Shown here piece after piece: positions 11,940 to 22,709 of a stretch of DNA of 64,000 bases. The notes beneath the pieces were generated by a model. That model was not told the DNA's origin and made no database searches. It saw only the letters and a program-made list of their open reading frames with translations. The DNA lies in contig NC_082683.1 in assembly GCF_949987515.2 (NCBI RefSeq), positions 102,287,918 through 102,351,917 of the forward strand. The letters run 5' to 3'. Each line of letters starts with the position of its first letter. Position 1 is the first letter of the stretch. The DNA comes from Delphinus delphis (taxonomy: Eukaryota; Chordata; Mammalia; Artiodactyla; Delphinidae). The position numbers and the translations under genes are program-made.

Positions 11940-12610
11940 CTTGAGGGGTCTGTCTCACTATAGATGGGCCCTCAATCCTGCGACACATCAGGTCAACCAC
12001 TTCTCATTATCTAAACCCTCCCTCTTCCAAGGCCCATCCAGCCTATTCCAGTGCAAACAGGTGTTAGCCGACTGCACATGAAAGGGAAGAAGCTTCATCT
12101 AGGACCAGTCCCCATACAGGCAAGACAGGATGCCCTCCTCAGTCTCCCCTCTTCACACTGTCCTCACCTTCTCCAACAAGAAAAAGAAAATACAATGCAA
12201 TTGCTTCTTCTGTAAGCTTGTTAAGTCCAATCCTTAGGGCTTCATTACTTGGCTTTTGCTAACTATCAATATGAGCGTTTGGAAAATACGTGGAGTCATG
12301 GACTTCTAGGAATCCATTAAATTTAGGGAGAAACTGTGATCTAATGTCATTAGATGACAAAGAAAATAAGCATTTTCTCAGGACTGGACAAGTTTTTGAG
12401 CTTTGGTTTAGATGCTGACAACATCATGTGACACAGTGACCATCTCAAGCTCGTCAGAAGATAAAGAACAATTATACATTTCTTAAATTTACTTCTTGAA
12501 TGAGAAAGTATTTAAAATATATAGAAAAGTATAGAGAATAATAAATACCTGTATACATCCAAGACAGTCAAATCCTCATTTTTGCCACATTTGCTTTAGA
12601 TTTTTTTTCA
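11940..12610. other. Intronic sequence without a clear element
   Basis: No recognised repeat or exon; AT-rich towards the right. Confidence 0.35.
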
Positions 12611-12626
12611 AGAAAGAAAGCTTTAT

Positions 12627-12940
12627 GGGATTTGCCTGGTGGTCCAGTGGTTAAGAATCTGCCTTCCAATGTAGGGGACGTGGGTTCGATCCCTGGTCGG
12701 GCAGCTAAGATCCCACACGTCATGGGGCAACTAAGCCCACATGCTAAAACTACTGAGTCCGCGCCACAACTAGAGAACCCACACGCCGCAACTACTGAGC
12801 CTGCACGCTCTGGAGCCCGCATGCCTCAACTAGAGAGAAGCCCGCACGCCGCAACGAGGAGCCTGCATGCCGCAACGAGAGATCTCGCATGCCACTACTA
12901 AGACCCAATGCAGCCAAATTAATTAATTAATTGCAAAAAA
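12627..12940 (+). mobile_element. CHR-type SINE, diverged long form
   Basis: GGGATTTGCCTGGTGGTCCAG start, GGGTTCGATCCCTGG box, many CGCAACTACTGAG/CAACTAGAGA modules, and an ATTAATTAATTG plus A-rich end. AGAAAGAAAGC on both sides looks like a target duplication expanded by a GAAA slippage tract. More substitutions than the other copies indicate greater age. Confidence 0.88.
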
Positions 12941-12959
12941 AGAAAGAAAGAAAGAAAGC

Positions 12960-13570
12960 ATTACACACTGATCAAGTCCCTATCAAGTTCCTTCCCAATT
13001 CAATTACCCCTACCCACCCCAGAAATAACATTCTGAACTTGGTATTTATCACTCTCATGCATTTTTACGCTTTTCCTATATATGTATGTATCCAAAAACA
13101 TATTAATAATTTTTGCATGATTTCAAACTTTGTAAAATGGCATCACACTGTATGTACTCTTCTGCATCTTTCTTACTTGACAAAACACTTTTGAGAGTAA
13201 TCGTTGCTGACATATGTCACTCTAGTGAATTCATTCTGATCGCTGCAGATCACAGTTCATTGCAGGAATATTCACCACCATCTGTATCACAAATTTTAAA
13301 TTCATTTTCCTGTTGATGAATTTTTCAGACGTTTCCAACATGTCACTGCAATAAATACGCTTGTAGATGTTTGTCTGGGGTATCTTTGGTCACAGGAGAC
13401 ATTGCCCAAATGACTCTGCAACACTGGTACACCAATTTTATATTCCCAAGGTCAGTGTTTAAGTATTCTTTTTGTATCTTCATCATCTCCTGGTATTGTT
13501 CGACTATTACAGCGTCACCAATCTGATGGGGATGAAATGTTATCTCCTTGTTATTCTGAAAATCATTTTT
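12960..13570 (-). mobile_element. L1 LINE fragment (antisense, ORF2 3' part)
   Basis: Degenerate but ordered reversed-L1 text: CTGTTGATGAATTTTTCAGACG, AATAAATACGCTTGTAGATG, CCCAAATGACTCTGCAACACTGGTACACCAATTTTATATTCCC and ATCTGATGGGGATGAAATG. These correspond to the region read in other L1s as 'barrier to the last ORF2 codons'. Confidence 0.65.
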
Positions 13571-13689
13571 AAATGAGAAAATACATTACTAATAAATGCA
13601 GCTTAGTGGGCAAGAGTTCTCAACAACACATGGGAGTAGAGTAAGTTTTCCTTGGATTTTCTGGAAAATAATACAGAAAGGATACAGAA

Positions 13690-13845
13690 GTGAGCAAGGG
13701 TACACATAAAACAAGACTGGCCATGAGCTGATAATTGTTAGAACTGGGGGATAGGTGCATGGGGGTTCATTATCCTATATTCTCCACTTTAGTGTATATT
13801 TGAAATTTTCCACAATACAAAATTAAAATAAGGAAAAGCAGCAGC
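13690..13845 (+). mobile_element. L1 3' untranslated end
   Basis: AAGACTGGCCATGAGCTGATAATTG, GGGGGATAGGTGCATGGGGG and TATATTTGAAATTTTCCACAATAC, followed by an A-rich end, are typical of old L1M-type 3' ends. Confidence 0.75.
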
Positions 13846-13849
13846 TGCA

Positions 13850-14980
13850 CTTGGAGCAAAGAAAACGCAACAAAGAGGAGCCCCTGTAACAGTGGAAGGA
13901 AGGCAACCTTCAGAAAGGGCAGAGCCTGGAGCCGCAGGTAGAAGAGGACAAAAGGAAGCTGGAAGAGGGGGCTTTCAAATTGTGTTGTGATTTAAGTCAG
14001 AAGAGTTAGGAACATTATTTCTCAAACTGGTGTTTCTGATGACCCTTTACAATACTGCAGCACCTAATAAAACGTTATCAGATTTTAAACTAGGATTGAT
14101 AGAATGATCACCATTCAAAATCACTCAAGTGTTTGTTCCATGAAATTTTACTTTGAATTACAGAACATTTGTTTTCATACTCCCAAGTTTGTTGTTTAAT
14201 ATGTGCATGAATTACCTGTTAACATCATTAAAAAAAAAACACACACACACAACTTTTTAGTGAAAAAAAAATGGTCCTTAGGCTTTTAAGTCTGGAATGA
14301 CTTCAGTAAGGATAAGAGGTCATACTGTAGGCTTCTGAGTGAAACTGGAATCATCATGAACCATATTAGAATTCTGGATGCCTCCAAGCAGGTAGGACCT
14401 GAGTCCCCACGCTTACAGGGCAGGGGTCCAAGCAATCGAGTTGGTCAGGATGCCTGGGATATAAAAGATAAACCCCAAAGAAACACAGTGGAATTCTAGA
14501 CAGAGCAAAACTTGACCTGAGAGGGAGCTAAAAATTCCTGTCACATAGGTAGGAAAAGGCAGATTAGCTCAACTGGATTAAGAAAATGTGGAAAAGGGAA
14601 AGCCTCAACCAGAATTATAGCCAGTGGTTTTCAACTGGGACGTAGGATGTCTGAAGTGTACTGAATGGCAGGGCGTGGCAGCGGCAGGTGCAGGGCAGAG
14701 GCTTGGCCGCAGCGACATCAATTACGGCTCCAGCGGGCCTTGGGAGCTCAGGGCCACCAGGGCCACCTGCCATCGAGCCTGCAGCAAAAAACACTTAGCA
14801 AGTCGTTTCCAAGTTCCTCGGAATGCTGTTGCCTAAAATCATCTCACACACGTGTGTCCCACACATCTTCACTCATAGTCGTCACTCGCCCACCTCTGCC
14901 CCTGAAGCAATTATTCATTAACCACAGGCATTTAGCAGCCAGTAACAAAGCCCACAGGTCCGGAAAACACAGTGTGAACA
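13850..14980. other. Intronic sequence without a clear element
   Basis: No recognised repeat apart from a short A run with CA dinucleotides near 14229-14250. Confidence 0.35.
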
Positions 14981-15019
14981 GTGAAAGGGGCCGGGATTGT
15001 GGCGCCAGCTCCTCTGCAG

Positions 15020-15130
15020 AGGCAATGCACTCCAGAGCTGAGGTCAACCTGTCCAAGGTCACACGACCAGTTCCTGACAAAGGGACTTAGAGAGGCCAGG
15101 TCTCCAGACTCCCAGATCAGTGCTCTCGTC
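15020..15130 (-). mobile_element. MIR SINE fragment (antisense)
   Basis: AACCTGTCCAAGGTCACACGACCAG and GAGAGGCCAGGTCTCCAGACTCCCAGATCAGTGCTC match the reversed MIR. Confidence 0.65.
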
Positions 15131-15136
15131 CCTCCC

Positions 15137-15237
15137 ATGGCACCATGCGGGTCCTTAGTTCCCCAACCAGGGATGGAACCCACGCCCCCTGCGGTGGAAG
15201 CACGGAGACTTAACCACTGGACCGCCAGGGAAGTCCC
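15137..15237 (-). mobile_element. CHR/tRNA-type SINE, 5' part only (antisense)
   Basis: Ends in CCAGGGAAGTCCC, the reverse of GGGACTTCCCTGG, and contains the reversed TCCAGTGGTTAAGTCTCCGTG and GGGTTCCATCCCTGG. Only about 100 bases of tRNA-like head remain. It is the only CHR-type copy in the intron that lies in IGSF3 orientation. Confidence 0.82.
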
Positions 15238-15239
15238 GC

Positions 15240-15700
15240 GCCTCCCTCTTCTAAAGCATCCTCCTTGCGCTGGAATCCCGGCAATTGTTCTGTTCACACC
15301 CCTGGGCCACTGAGATCTCATCTGGATGGACACTCGTGGCAGGACCTTCAGGGGCCTTGACTCACTCCCCTGCAGTCCTTTGTGTCCTCGACTCTGGGCC
15401 GCTCGTCAGCAGCTCTGTCCTCTTTTGTGCATCTATTCCTGCCAGTCTAAGGGAGCAAGCAGGAAGTTTCCAGGCTGGGTGCTCAGAGGCTGACCGTTCT
15501 CAGCAGACGTCACCTGGTGCCGGCCTGCCCCAGGGGCACCCATCCATGCCTGGTCCTCCTGGGGGGTTGCTGGGCAGCAATCAGGTCCGGGGGAGAGGAA
15601 GGGAGGGGAGCTGAGGCCAGGTTATAGCTGCAGGAAGGGACTTCACGCACTCAGGAGGATTCCCTGTGGGCAGGGCGGTTGGCATCCAAATCCCTGGGCC
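15240..15700. other. Intronic sequence without a clear element
   Basis: GC-rich, with no recognised repeat or exon. Confidence 0.35.
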
Positions 15701-15704
15701 ACCG

Positions 15705-15840
15705 GGATGTTGTTCCTACTCCTCAGTGAGGAGCTAAGGGCCAGGGAGTCAGTGACTCGCCCAAGGTCATCAAGTCAGTAGGAGTCAAGGCAAGGGCAGC
15801 AGCCAGGGCGTCCCACTCCGAGGGCAGGGCTCGTTCTGCC
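15705..15840 (-). mobile_element. MIR SINE fragment (antisense)
   Basis: GTCAGTGACTCGCCCAAGGTCATCAAGTCAGTAGG matches the reversed MIR core. Confidence 0.65.
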
Positions 15841-15844
15841 CCCA

Positions 15845-16715
15845 CGGGCGGGTTTGCCAGCGGTCTCTGACCTCTCCAAACCTGTGGCCCCAACGTGGCG
15901 AGGCCCCTCCACGGTCCACGTGCCGCAGGACAAACAGCTGCGCACTCCCACTCCTTTAGAAAGGATGGCCTGTGCTTCCTTCCATCCTGACCCCTACCAA
16001 GAACACCGCTCCGGAAATGTTGCCACAAGTGAAGAAAAAAGTACACCCAACCACAGGTCCTCAAACTCCTCCTCTCCATTTCCCCCAGAGGCCGCACCAG
16101 GGCGAACTGCATCCACCGCTACCATTTACGGGCTCTGTCAAAACCTCGGCACAAAACAGGAGAAGAATCCAGGCCACCGCCGTCGCTGGGTGCCTGTTCA
16201 CCAAGCTCCAGCCCTGAGACGCCCGTGAAACCGCGGCCGCCAAACGGCTGCCCAGGCCCCAGCAAAACGCCCTCCAGCGCGCAGCCTGCCCATGGCTCCC
16301 AGTGGCTGCCGCTCCCGCCGTCGCTGGGGAGAGGGTGTCTCCAACTCCAGCTCTGGCCTGAAGCTAGCCCACAGGGCCACGATGGCTGGGGAAGGGAACA
16401 ACGCATGTGCAGAATGTTCCGGTGTCCACCCTGCAAGAGGGCCCCGGTTACAGCAGCGCAAATCCACGGGTGACTGTGAATTGCGAACCGAGGTGACGGC
16501 CAAAGGGAAAGCCAGCAAAGGAGGACGTCCGTGGAGTACACGGCCGTCAGAGGAGAAGGCTGCCCTGCCTGGCCTTCCCCGTATCAACTGGCTCCAAACA
16601 CTGAAACCTCTCCAGACACCCGCTCTTAGAAGGGCCGGCTCGGGACTCGTTAACCATCCGCCACTAAAACAGCAGCGAGTGACACTACAGTCTGACCAGA
16701 AAGGTCCGAGATTAG
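15845..16715. other. GC-rich intronic sequence, no element recognised
   Basis: Overlapping open frames occur on both strands (up to 214 codons minus and 244 codons plus), as expected of GC-rich DNA. The end of the plus frame runs into an L1. No domain or splice context supports a gene. Confidence 0.4.
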
Positions 16716-16724
16716 AAGTCAAAT

Positions 16725-17345
16725 GCACCGGGTCCCTTTCATTCTCTGCTGGTGGGAACGTGAGATGCGCCTCACCATGGGAAACGATCTGGAAGTTTCT
16801 TATAAAGTTCAACACACTCACCATATGGCCCAGCAACCCCACTCCTGGTGTTTACACAAGACAAATGAGAACCTACGTCCACACAAAGACTGACACACAG
16901 AAGAGCAGCTTTATTCATAATAGCCCCAAACTAGAAACAGACCGAACGTCCATCAGCTGGGGAGTGGAGAAACGAACGGGGATACATTCATGCGATGGAA
17001 TACTACTCAGCAATCAAAAGGAATGAACCAGACCCATACAACCACATGAATGAAAGCACTTTGATGAGCGAGAGAAACCAGATTCAAAAGACTTCGTACG
17101 TAGGATTCCATGTGGACCACACGCTGGACAGGGCAGAACTGCAGTTACAGAAATCAGGTCAGTGGTTGCTGGACCTGGAGATGTGGGGAGGGAGCTTTTG
17201 GGGGTGATGGGAGCATTCTACATTTGTCTGTGATGGTGGTTTCCATGACTGTTTACACTTGTCAACACTCAACGAATTGTACACTTAAAATTGGTGAATT
17301 TTGTTGTATGTACATTATACCACAATAAAGCACATTAAAACAATA
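16725..17345 (+). mobile_element. L1 LINE, ORF2 C-terminus and 3' untranslated region
   Basis: The text encodes the diagnostic MEYYSAIKRNE peptide of L1 ORF2 at 16995, preceded by GGCCCAGCAACCCCACTCCTGG and TTTATTCATAATAGCCCCAAAC, and followed by GGTTGCTGGACCTGG and a TTGTACACTTAAAATTGGTGAATTTT 3' region ending in an A-rich tail. Frames are broken, so it is dead. Confidence 0.9.
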
Positions 17346-17384
17346 CTAGGTTCCTTTTCCTTAACTGGAGCTCAAAGAAGTGGC

Positions 17385-17570
17385 CCATGCTGGCTGTGAC
17401 TTGGAGAAATCACATAACCTTGCCGGGCCCCAACTATGCCATCTGTACGGGGCTGCCTCACGGTCCCCTGGCTCGAAACGACAAGAATGAAGTCGGAGGA
17501 TGTGAGCGAATGTACAGACCTGGCACCCAGTGGGGGTCCATGAGTGTCAGCCTCTGCCCACCCGCCCTCC
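17385..17570 (+). mobile_element. MIR SINE (sense)
   Basis: CTGTGACTTGGAGAAATCACATAACC, GGCCCCAACTATGCCATCTGTA and CAGACCTGGCACCCAGTGGG follow MIR in order. Confidence 0.65.
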
Positions 17571-17599
17571 CCAGTGTAAGTGAGCGACTCCACTGACCC

Positions 17600-18290
17600 A
17601 CAGCCTTCAACCAGCCGGGGCCGGGGATGAGCCGGAGGACCCGGTGAGGAACTGAAACACTGCAGAGGGTGAAGGAGAAAGGCTGCAGCCTGGGGGGGCG
17701 GAGCGGGTCGGGGAGCTCGTGGAGGCGGCTGCTGGGGAAGGGGCTGAGGCTGGGGACAGCACAGAGGTGGGTGGGACAGCACCGCGCTTGACCATTTTGC
17801 TCAAGGCCGGCCTGGCTGTGGCCTCCAGGTCTCTCATTTCCTCTCCTTTAACGAGGGGTCACAGAAGTGCTTTCCCACAACTGCATCATCTCCCTATAAA
17901 GTCGTCAGCTTAAACACAGAGCCAAGCTGGGGCAGGACAAAGTCTCCTTTATGACACATTGCGGTTCATCCCCACCCGTTTGAACCCTTGGGCTCTGACA
18001 CGGAACACGAGCTCCAGCCACTCCCCGTCACTTCCCACAGGCGCCAGGACGCAGCATTCCTTTCCCTGGCTTCTGGTTAAATGCCATCGTCAGTATCTTT
18101 AGGAGGAAGCGGGGGGACTTGGGGGCTGGGTGGGGGTGGGGTCAAAAAGAGAGAATGGATCCAAAGGACTTCTAGGAACCTTAAAAGGCTTGGAAATTCA
18201 TGGTGCCAGTTCTTTACTACGTCTAATTTTACTCTGAAAGTTCCTCTTAACACAAAACATGTTCCGGCCAAGACAGGGTTAGTTTGGGCT
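17600..18290. other. Intronic sequence without a clear element
   Basis: No recognised repeat or exon. Confidence 0.35.
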
Positions 18291-18306
18291 CATGAATAAC
18301 GAAGGC

Positions 18307-18668
18307 GAGGGACTGCCCCTGGAGGCGCAGTGGTTAAGAACCCTCCTGCCAATGCAGGGGACATGGGTTTGAGCCCTGGTCCGGGAAGATCCCACGTGCT
18401 GCGGAGCAACTAAGCCCGTGAGCCACAACTACTGAGCCCGCGCTCTAGAGTCCGTGAGCCACAACTACTGAGCCCTCGCACCACAACTGCTGAAGCCCGC
18501 GCGCCTAGAGCCCGTGCTCCGCAGCGAGAAGCCACCGCAATGAGAAGCCTGCGCACTGCAATGAAGAGTAGCCCCCGCTCGCCGCAACTAGAGAAAGCCC
18601 ACGTGCGGCAACAAAGACACAACATAGCCAGTAATTAAATAAAATTTTAAAAAGAAATAAATTTTAAA
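18307..18668 (+). mobile_element. CHR-type SINE, long form
   Basis: GCGCAGTGGTTAAGAACCCTCCTGCC head, several CACAACTACTGAGCC modules and an AT-rich tail. A perfect 12-bp target duplication AATAACGAAGGC lies at 18295-18306 and 18669-18680. Confidence 0.93.
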
Positions 18669-18680
18669 AATAACGAAGGC

Positions 18681-19605
18681 AAGCATTTCCTCAGTTCTCT
18701 GAATGGAGCTGGAATGAGGCAGAAAGCGGCCCCAGAAGAGAACCCACAGGAAACTAAAGTTGCCCGAGGCAGAATCAAGTGAGCTGTCAGGGGTGAAATG
18801 CAGAGAGGGCATTAGCTGCAGACAGCTAAGCTGGGCAACAAAGGAAACTGGGAACAAGACTGCGCGTCCTTCAGGAAAGCCGGGTAGAGCCTTCTTGCCT
18901 GTTAGATGCCAGTGTTTCAGGTGACACCCAGTCAGGTAAGGCTGCTATCTCCGCAAACCCTCCCCGCCACCCAGTGATAAACCACTCCCTTTCTCCAGGA
19001 CGGTCTAATTACATCCTTTTTGCTTGACACTCACAGGGCCAGGGCAGGTTCTCTGGAGTAAAGCCCAGTACGGTACACAGAGGATGTCAACACTGCTCCC
19101 TGAAGCACTGGGAGAGAACGCAAAACGAAGGAAACCTTGAAGAACAGGCAAGAGACAGCAGTGTTGACAGGAACAGGTGCTGGAGGAGATGGAGAAGGGG
19201 GAACAATGGTTGACACATTGGGGGACATCAGAGGCGGAGGTGTGGCAGGTGGCAAAAGAGGTGACTGCTGCAGGGCAGGGCAGGGGAGACCCAGGCAGCA
19301 CCACCCAGACCATGGGGGGAGGACCCCTCAGAGCCACCCGATGCTGTCAGCATGAGAGAACACCAAAGCTGGGGAACGCCCAGGGGCCATTTGCTCAAAG
19401 GCTCAGAGATTTCACCCACAATGGCCTCGCCAAGACTGAAACAAGAACAGCAAGATATCCCGAGGGAGGTGACAATGTGGTCCAAAGGTGGTGTCTTAAT
19501 GGCTCAGCAGTATGTACTGTGGCCTAAATCCAACCTCCAAATGACCACGTTATCTAACTAAGGCCAACCTGAGGCCGTCAGCTGACTAGGGTGGCACCCG
19601 GGTCC
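18681..19605. other. Intronic sequence without a clear element
   Basis: No recognised repeat or exon. Confidence 0.35.
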
Positions 19606-19609
19606 TGAA

Positions 19610-19800
19610 CAACAATGGTGACAACTACCACTTACGCAGCATCTCCCACATTAAGACTCTCCCCGACGGTTCCATTCAAGTCTCACGATAACCCAAATGA
19701 ATGGCTCCTGCTATGTTCGGATAAGGAAATGGGCGCTTAGAAGAGTTAAGTAACTTGCTCCAAATCACACCGCTGGCTGAATAACCAATGCTTATCGAGT
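19610..19800 (-). mobile_element. MIR SINE (antisense)
   Basis: AAGTCTCACGATAACCC, GATAAGGAAATGGGCGCTTAG and AGTTAAGTAACTTGCTCCAAATCACACCGCTGGCTG match the reversed MIR. Confidence 0.75.
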
Positions 19801-21685
19801 GGTGGTCGGGTGGACGGATGGATGGATGACTGGATGGACAAAGGAAAGGCCAGGCTGACAGACAGACAGCTCCTCTTGGGACTAGACTTGGCCGTTCTGC
19901 GCCTGTCAGAGGAAGCAGGGAGAGTGGTGGGTAAAACGAGCCCATGAACAGGACAGCATCGACAAATATATATGACAGCCCTATTTTGCTGAAAGTGGGG
20001 GGAAAATAAAAACACCAACCCTCCACGAGAAACAGGAAAAAGAGAAACAGTCTGTCCCTGTCTTTAAATTTTCAAATCATAAAGAAGAGCCCCGGTGGCC
20101 CATGCCGGCCGTCCCCAAGTCTGAAGGGTTTTCCTCCGAGTATTTATTTGCAGAGTCAAAGTTCTCAGTTAGAGGAGAAACAGGACACAGCAGAGATTAC
20201 ATCGGAGCAGGAGAGGCGCCGCACAAAGGCCCTTCCTTTGTGTCTAACTCTGCTTTGTTTAAAGCAAGATCAGATTCAGCATCTGCACTTTTACTCGTTG
20301 CCTGACGAAAACCAGATGCCAAGTGCCTCGCAGCACTGCGTCGGGGCCCCTGCCCTTCGGAAAAGGACTTGAGTCAGGCGGGCCAAATGCACCCGGCACT
20401 GAACAAAGCGCGCCCGTGCTTCAAGGGCCGAGATCTGCGCTCCCGAGCCTTTAAGAAAAGGCACATTCGGAAGCTTTTCAGGCTAGGAAAGGCGAAAAAG
20501 ACGGGCTTCGTACCTCATTCTTCGTCTAGTCTAGAGGCCTGGAACTTTTTCCTGAAGCTCCACCTATAGCTGGATGGTTGAGATGCTCAAGCTGGTCACC
20601 AGTGGATACCAGTCACCAAAACATTCCCCTCTGCAAGCCACTGACATTCTGGTGACCGATGGGAGAGAGCAGCCATCTTGCTGACACGGCTCAGGGACAA
20701 GGATCCCCCTAAGCTAAAGGGCCTTGAGGGTGGCAGTAAACTCACCCTCCAAAAATACTCAGAGCCCCAGAGAGAGAATAAACACCAGCCAGCAAGCTCT
20801 AGCTCCCGGATCTCTGAGCAAATCAGGTCAGAAGTAAATCAAGTCAGAACACAGATCTCTGAGCAAATCAAGTCAGAAGCAGATGGAAAAGTGTAACCTG
20901 AAGACCACTTATCTATCACCTGGACCACAAACAGCCGTCAGCGGCGCCACCCTGTTACAGCTCCAGACCTGGCTTCCCCAAGGATCCCCAGCTAAAGGTG
21001 GAGCAATCCAAGTCTGATTCTGGAAGGACAGCACTCCTCCCTCTGTGGCCACACCCCCGGCCCCTGGCCCTCGGCCCCAAGGATGCTGTGGCAGGGGAGG
21101 ACAAAATGAAGGAACACAGGCTCTTGGCTGCCTCGGCCAGGAGATGACACCTGTCACTTCCTCACCCGTTTCACTGGCTCACATTAGTCACACAGTGTCA
21201 AAAAATCGGCACAAATTTGGAGGGGTGCGTGCACATCTGGTGAGCTGTTGTCTCTGCCACATCGTCTAAGTCCTAAGACCTCTCATTCCCAAGGTAAAGC
21301 CCCTATTTTCAAATGAATTCAAGGTCTCATCACTTAGAGCTTCCATCATTACCTCAAAACCCAGTGGCAAAAACAGACAGCATCTTCCTAAATTCGGTCC
21401 CCTCTTCCAAATTTCCATTTTATGTCAAGTCATCACACTCAAACTCCTACAGTCATCTTCTAGACGCAAGATTCAATCATCTCTTCATTCAATCCTCCCT
21501 TCTTTCAACAGTTACTTTCCTTTACAGTTTTCCTTTGATATTTTCCCCCATTTCCTACTACTTCCAACTCAAATCTCACCACCAACAACTGAATTATTCC
21601 AGGAGCTTAAACTGGTCACTCGGCTTTTATTTTCTTCCCTTGCCATCGACCTGGTACACGGCTGCCTAATCCTCCCTTCCAAGGT
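19801..21685. other. Intronic sequence, mostly without a clear element
   Basis: Apart from the small tandem repeat at 20809-20879, no repeat family or exon was recognised. Confidence 0.35.
20809..20879 (+). repeat. Two-copy 45-bp tandem repeat
   Basis: GATCTCTGAGCAAATCA begins at both 20809 and 20854. The 26-base units differ at one position, and a third AAATCAAGTCAGAA motif sits between them. The local frame reads as a repeated ISEQI(R/K)SE peptide, but nothing else supports coding. Confidence 0.85.
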
Positions 21686-21689
21686 CCAC

Positions 21690-22090
21690 TTTCTTAGTTT
21701 CTCCCCCGCTCAGGGGCCCACAGTCCTCCCCACTGTGTAAATCAAGGGTCACCTTCTAAGCCTGCAATTTGCAGCGCTCTAGAATCTGCCTGTGGAATTA
21801 GGCAGGACGTAACCTCCCTGTTCTCTGCCACAGCCATGTCCACTCCCATCTCCACAGGTCTGTTCACGCCACCCTCCTACTCTTCTTGTGCAAATCCTCA
21901 TCCTACCTCATGATCCACTCCAAATACGACCTCCTCGCCTGAGTCCTTCCCACTAACATACTTAACCTCTTTCTCTTCTGGTTTACCACAGGGCTAAGCG
22001 CTGTCTCTGCCTAGCGTGCCTTCTCATGAGAATCTACATTGTACTGTTTTACAAGTGTAAATCCTATTTCCGGCTCCTTTGAGGGAGTGG
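21690..22090 (+). mobile_element. Probable L2 remnant (sense)
   Basis: CTTGTGCAAATCCTCATCCTACC, CTCCTCGCCTGAGTCCTTCCC and the succeeding text resemble the L2 3' region. Diverged. Confidence 0.4.
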
Positions 22091-22094
22091 CTGA

Positions 22095-22709
22095 TGTAGG
22101 CTGCCTTCAACTGTACGTAGTGGAAAACGGCAATTCTCTCACCCGAAAGACTGGGTTTGCCTCTTGGTGGGTGTTCAACCAAGAAAGACACAACCAAGCC
22201 AACACTCAGGAGAAGGAAGGATTTATTACTTGAAGCAAGTTAAGGAGAACACGGGGGTCTTTCCCAAAGCAGTGTCACCCCGAACAACAAAATTAGGATA
22301 GTTTTAAGCTCAGGGTACATGATATTCATGGAGGGGCTTGGGTGGTTGAGAGTCTAAGCTTCAGTTGACTGAAGTCACGAGGGTCAGAAAAGGTCAACAT
22401 CATCATCCCTTAGGCTCCAGTTGATCTGGTGGTTGAGTGCTTCAGGCTAATCTTCACTATTGAAAAAGAAGTGGGAGTCTTTATAACTGATCTATTATCT
22501 TTGTTATATACTTACTATCTCTTGACTGATAACAGTTCTTGCATTCTTTTGTTCCCTTAAGATTATTAACTACTGAGGTCTGTTCGAGGGCAAGCACTGT
22601 GGCCAGGCTCAGATCCCAAAGTAACTTAGGCCCAAAATGGCTTCTCTTATGTCAAGAAAGCCATGCCTGGTTCTTTTCCTCCGGGGACTCCTTACCCTAA
22701 CTGCCTACA
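22095..22709 (-). mobile_element. Probable solo endogenous retroviral LTR
   Basis: On the minus strand the segment begins TGTAGGCAG and ends GCCTACA, giving 7-bp inverted TG...CA termini about 615 bp apart. It carries TATAAA at 22485-22480 and AATAAA at 22227-22222, followed by a GT-rich stretch (TGTTGGCTTGGTTGTG). This is the layout of a retroviral LTR. No internal gag, pol or env region and no second LTR are seen, so it is a recombined solo LTR. No clear flanking duplication was found, so the ends are provisional. It lies in the same orientation as IGSF3. Confidence 0.7.

Noticed and set aside
16198..16842. 214-codon minus frame and overlapping 244-codon plus frame
   Set aside because: No family resemblance, GC-driven, and the plus frame runs into L1 ORF2 sequence.
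17100..17330. Possible coding sequence around MEYYSAIKRNE
   Set aside because: This is the C-terminal end of a dead L1 ORF2, annotated as a mobile element.
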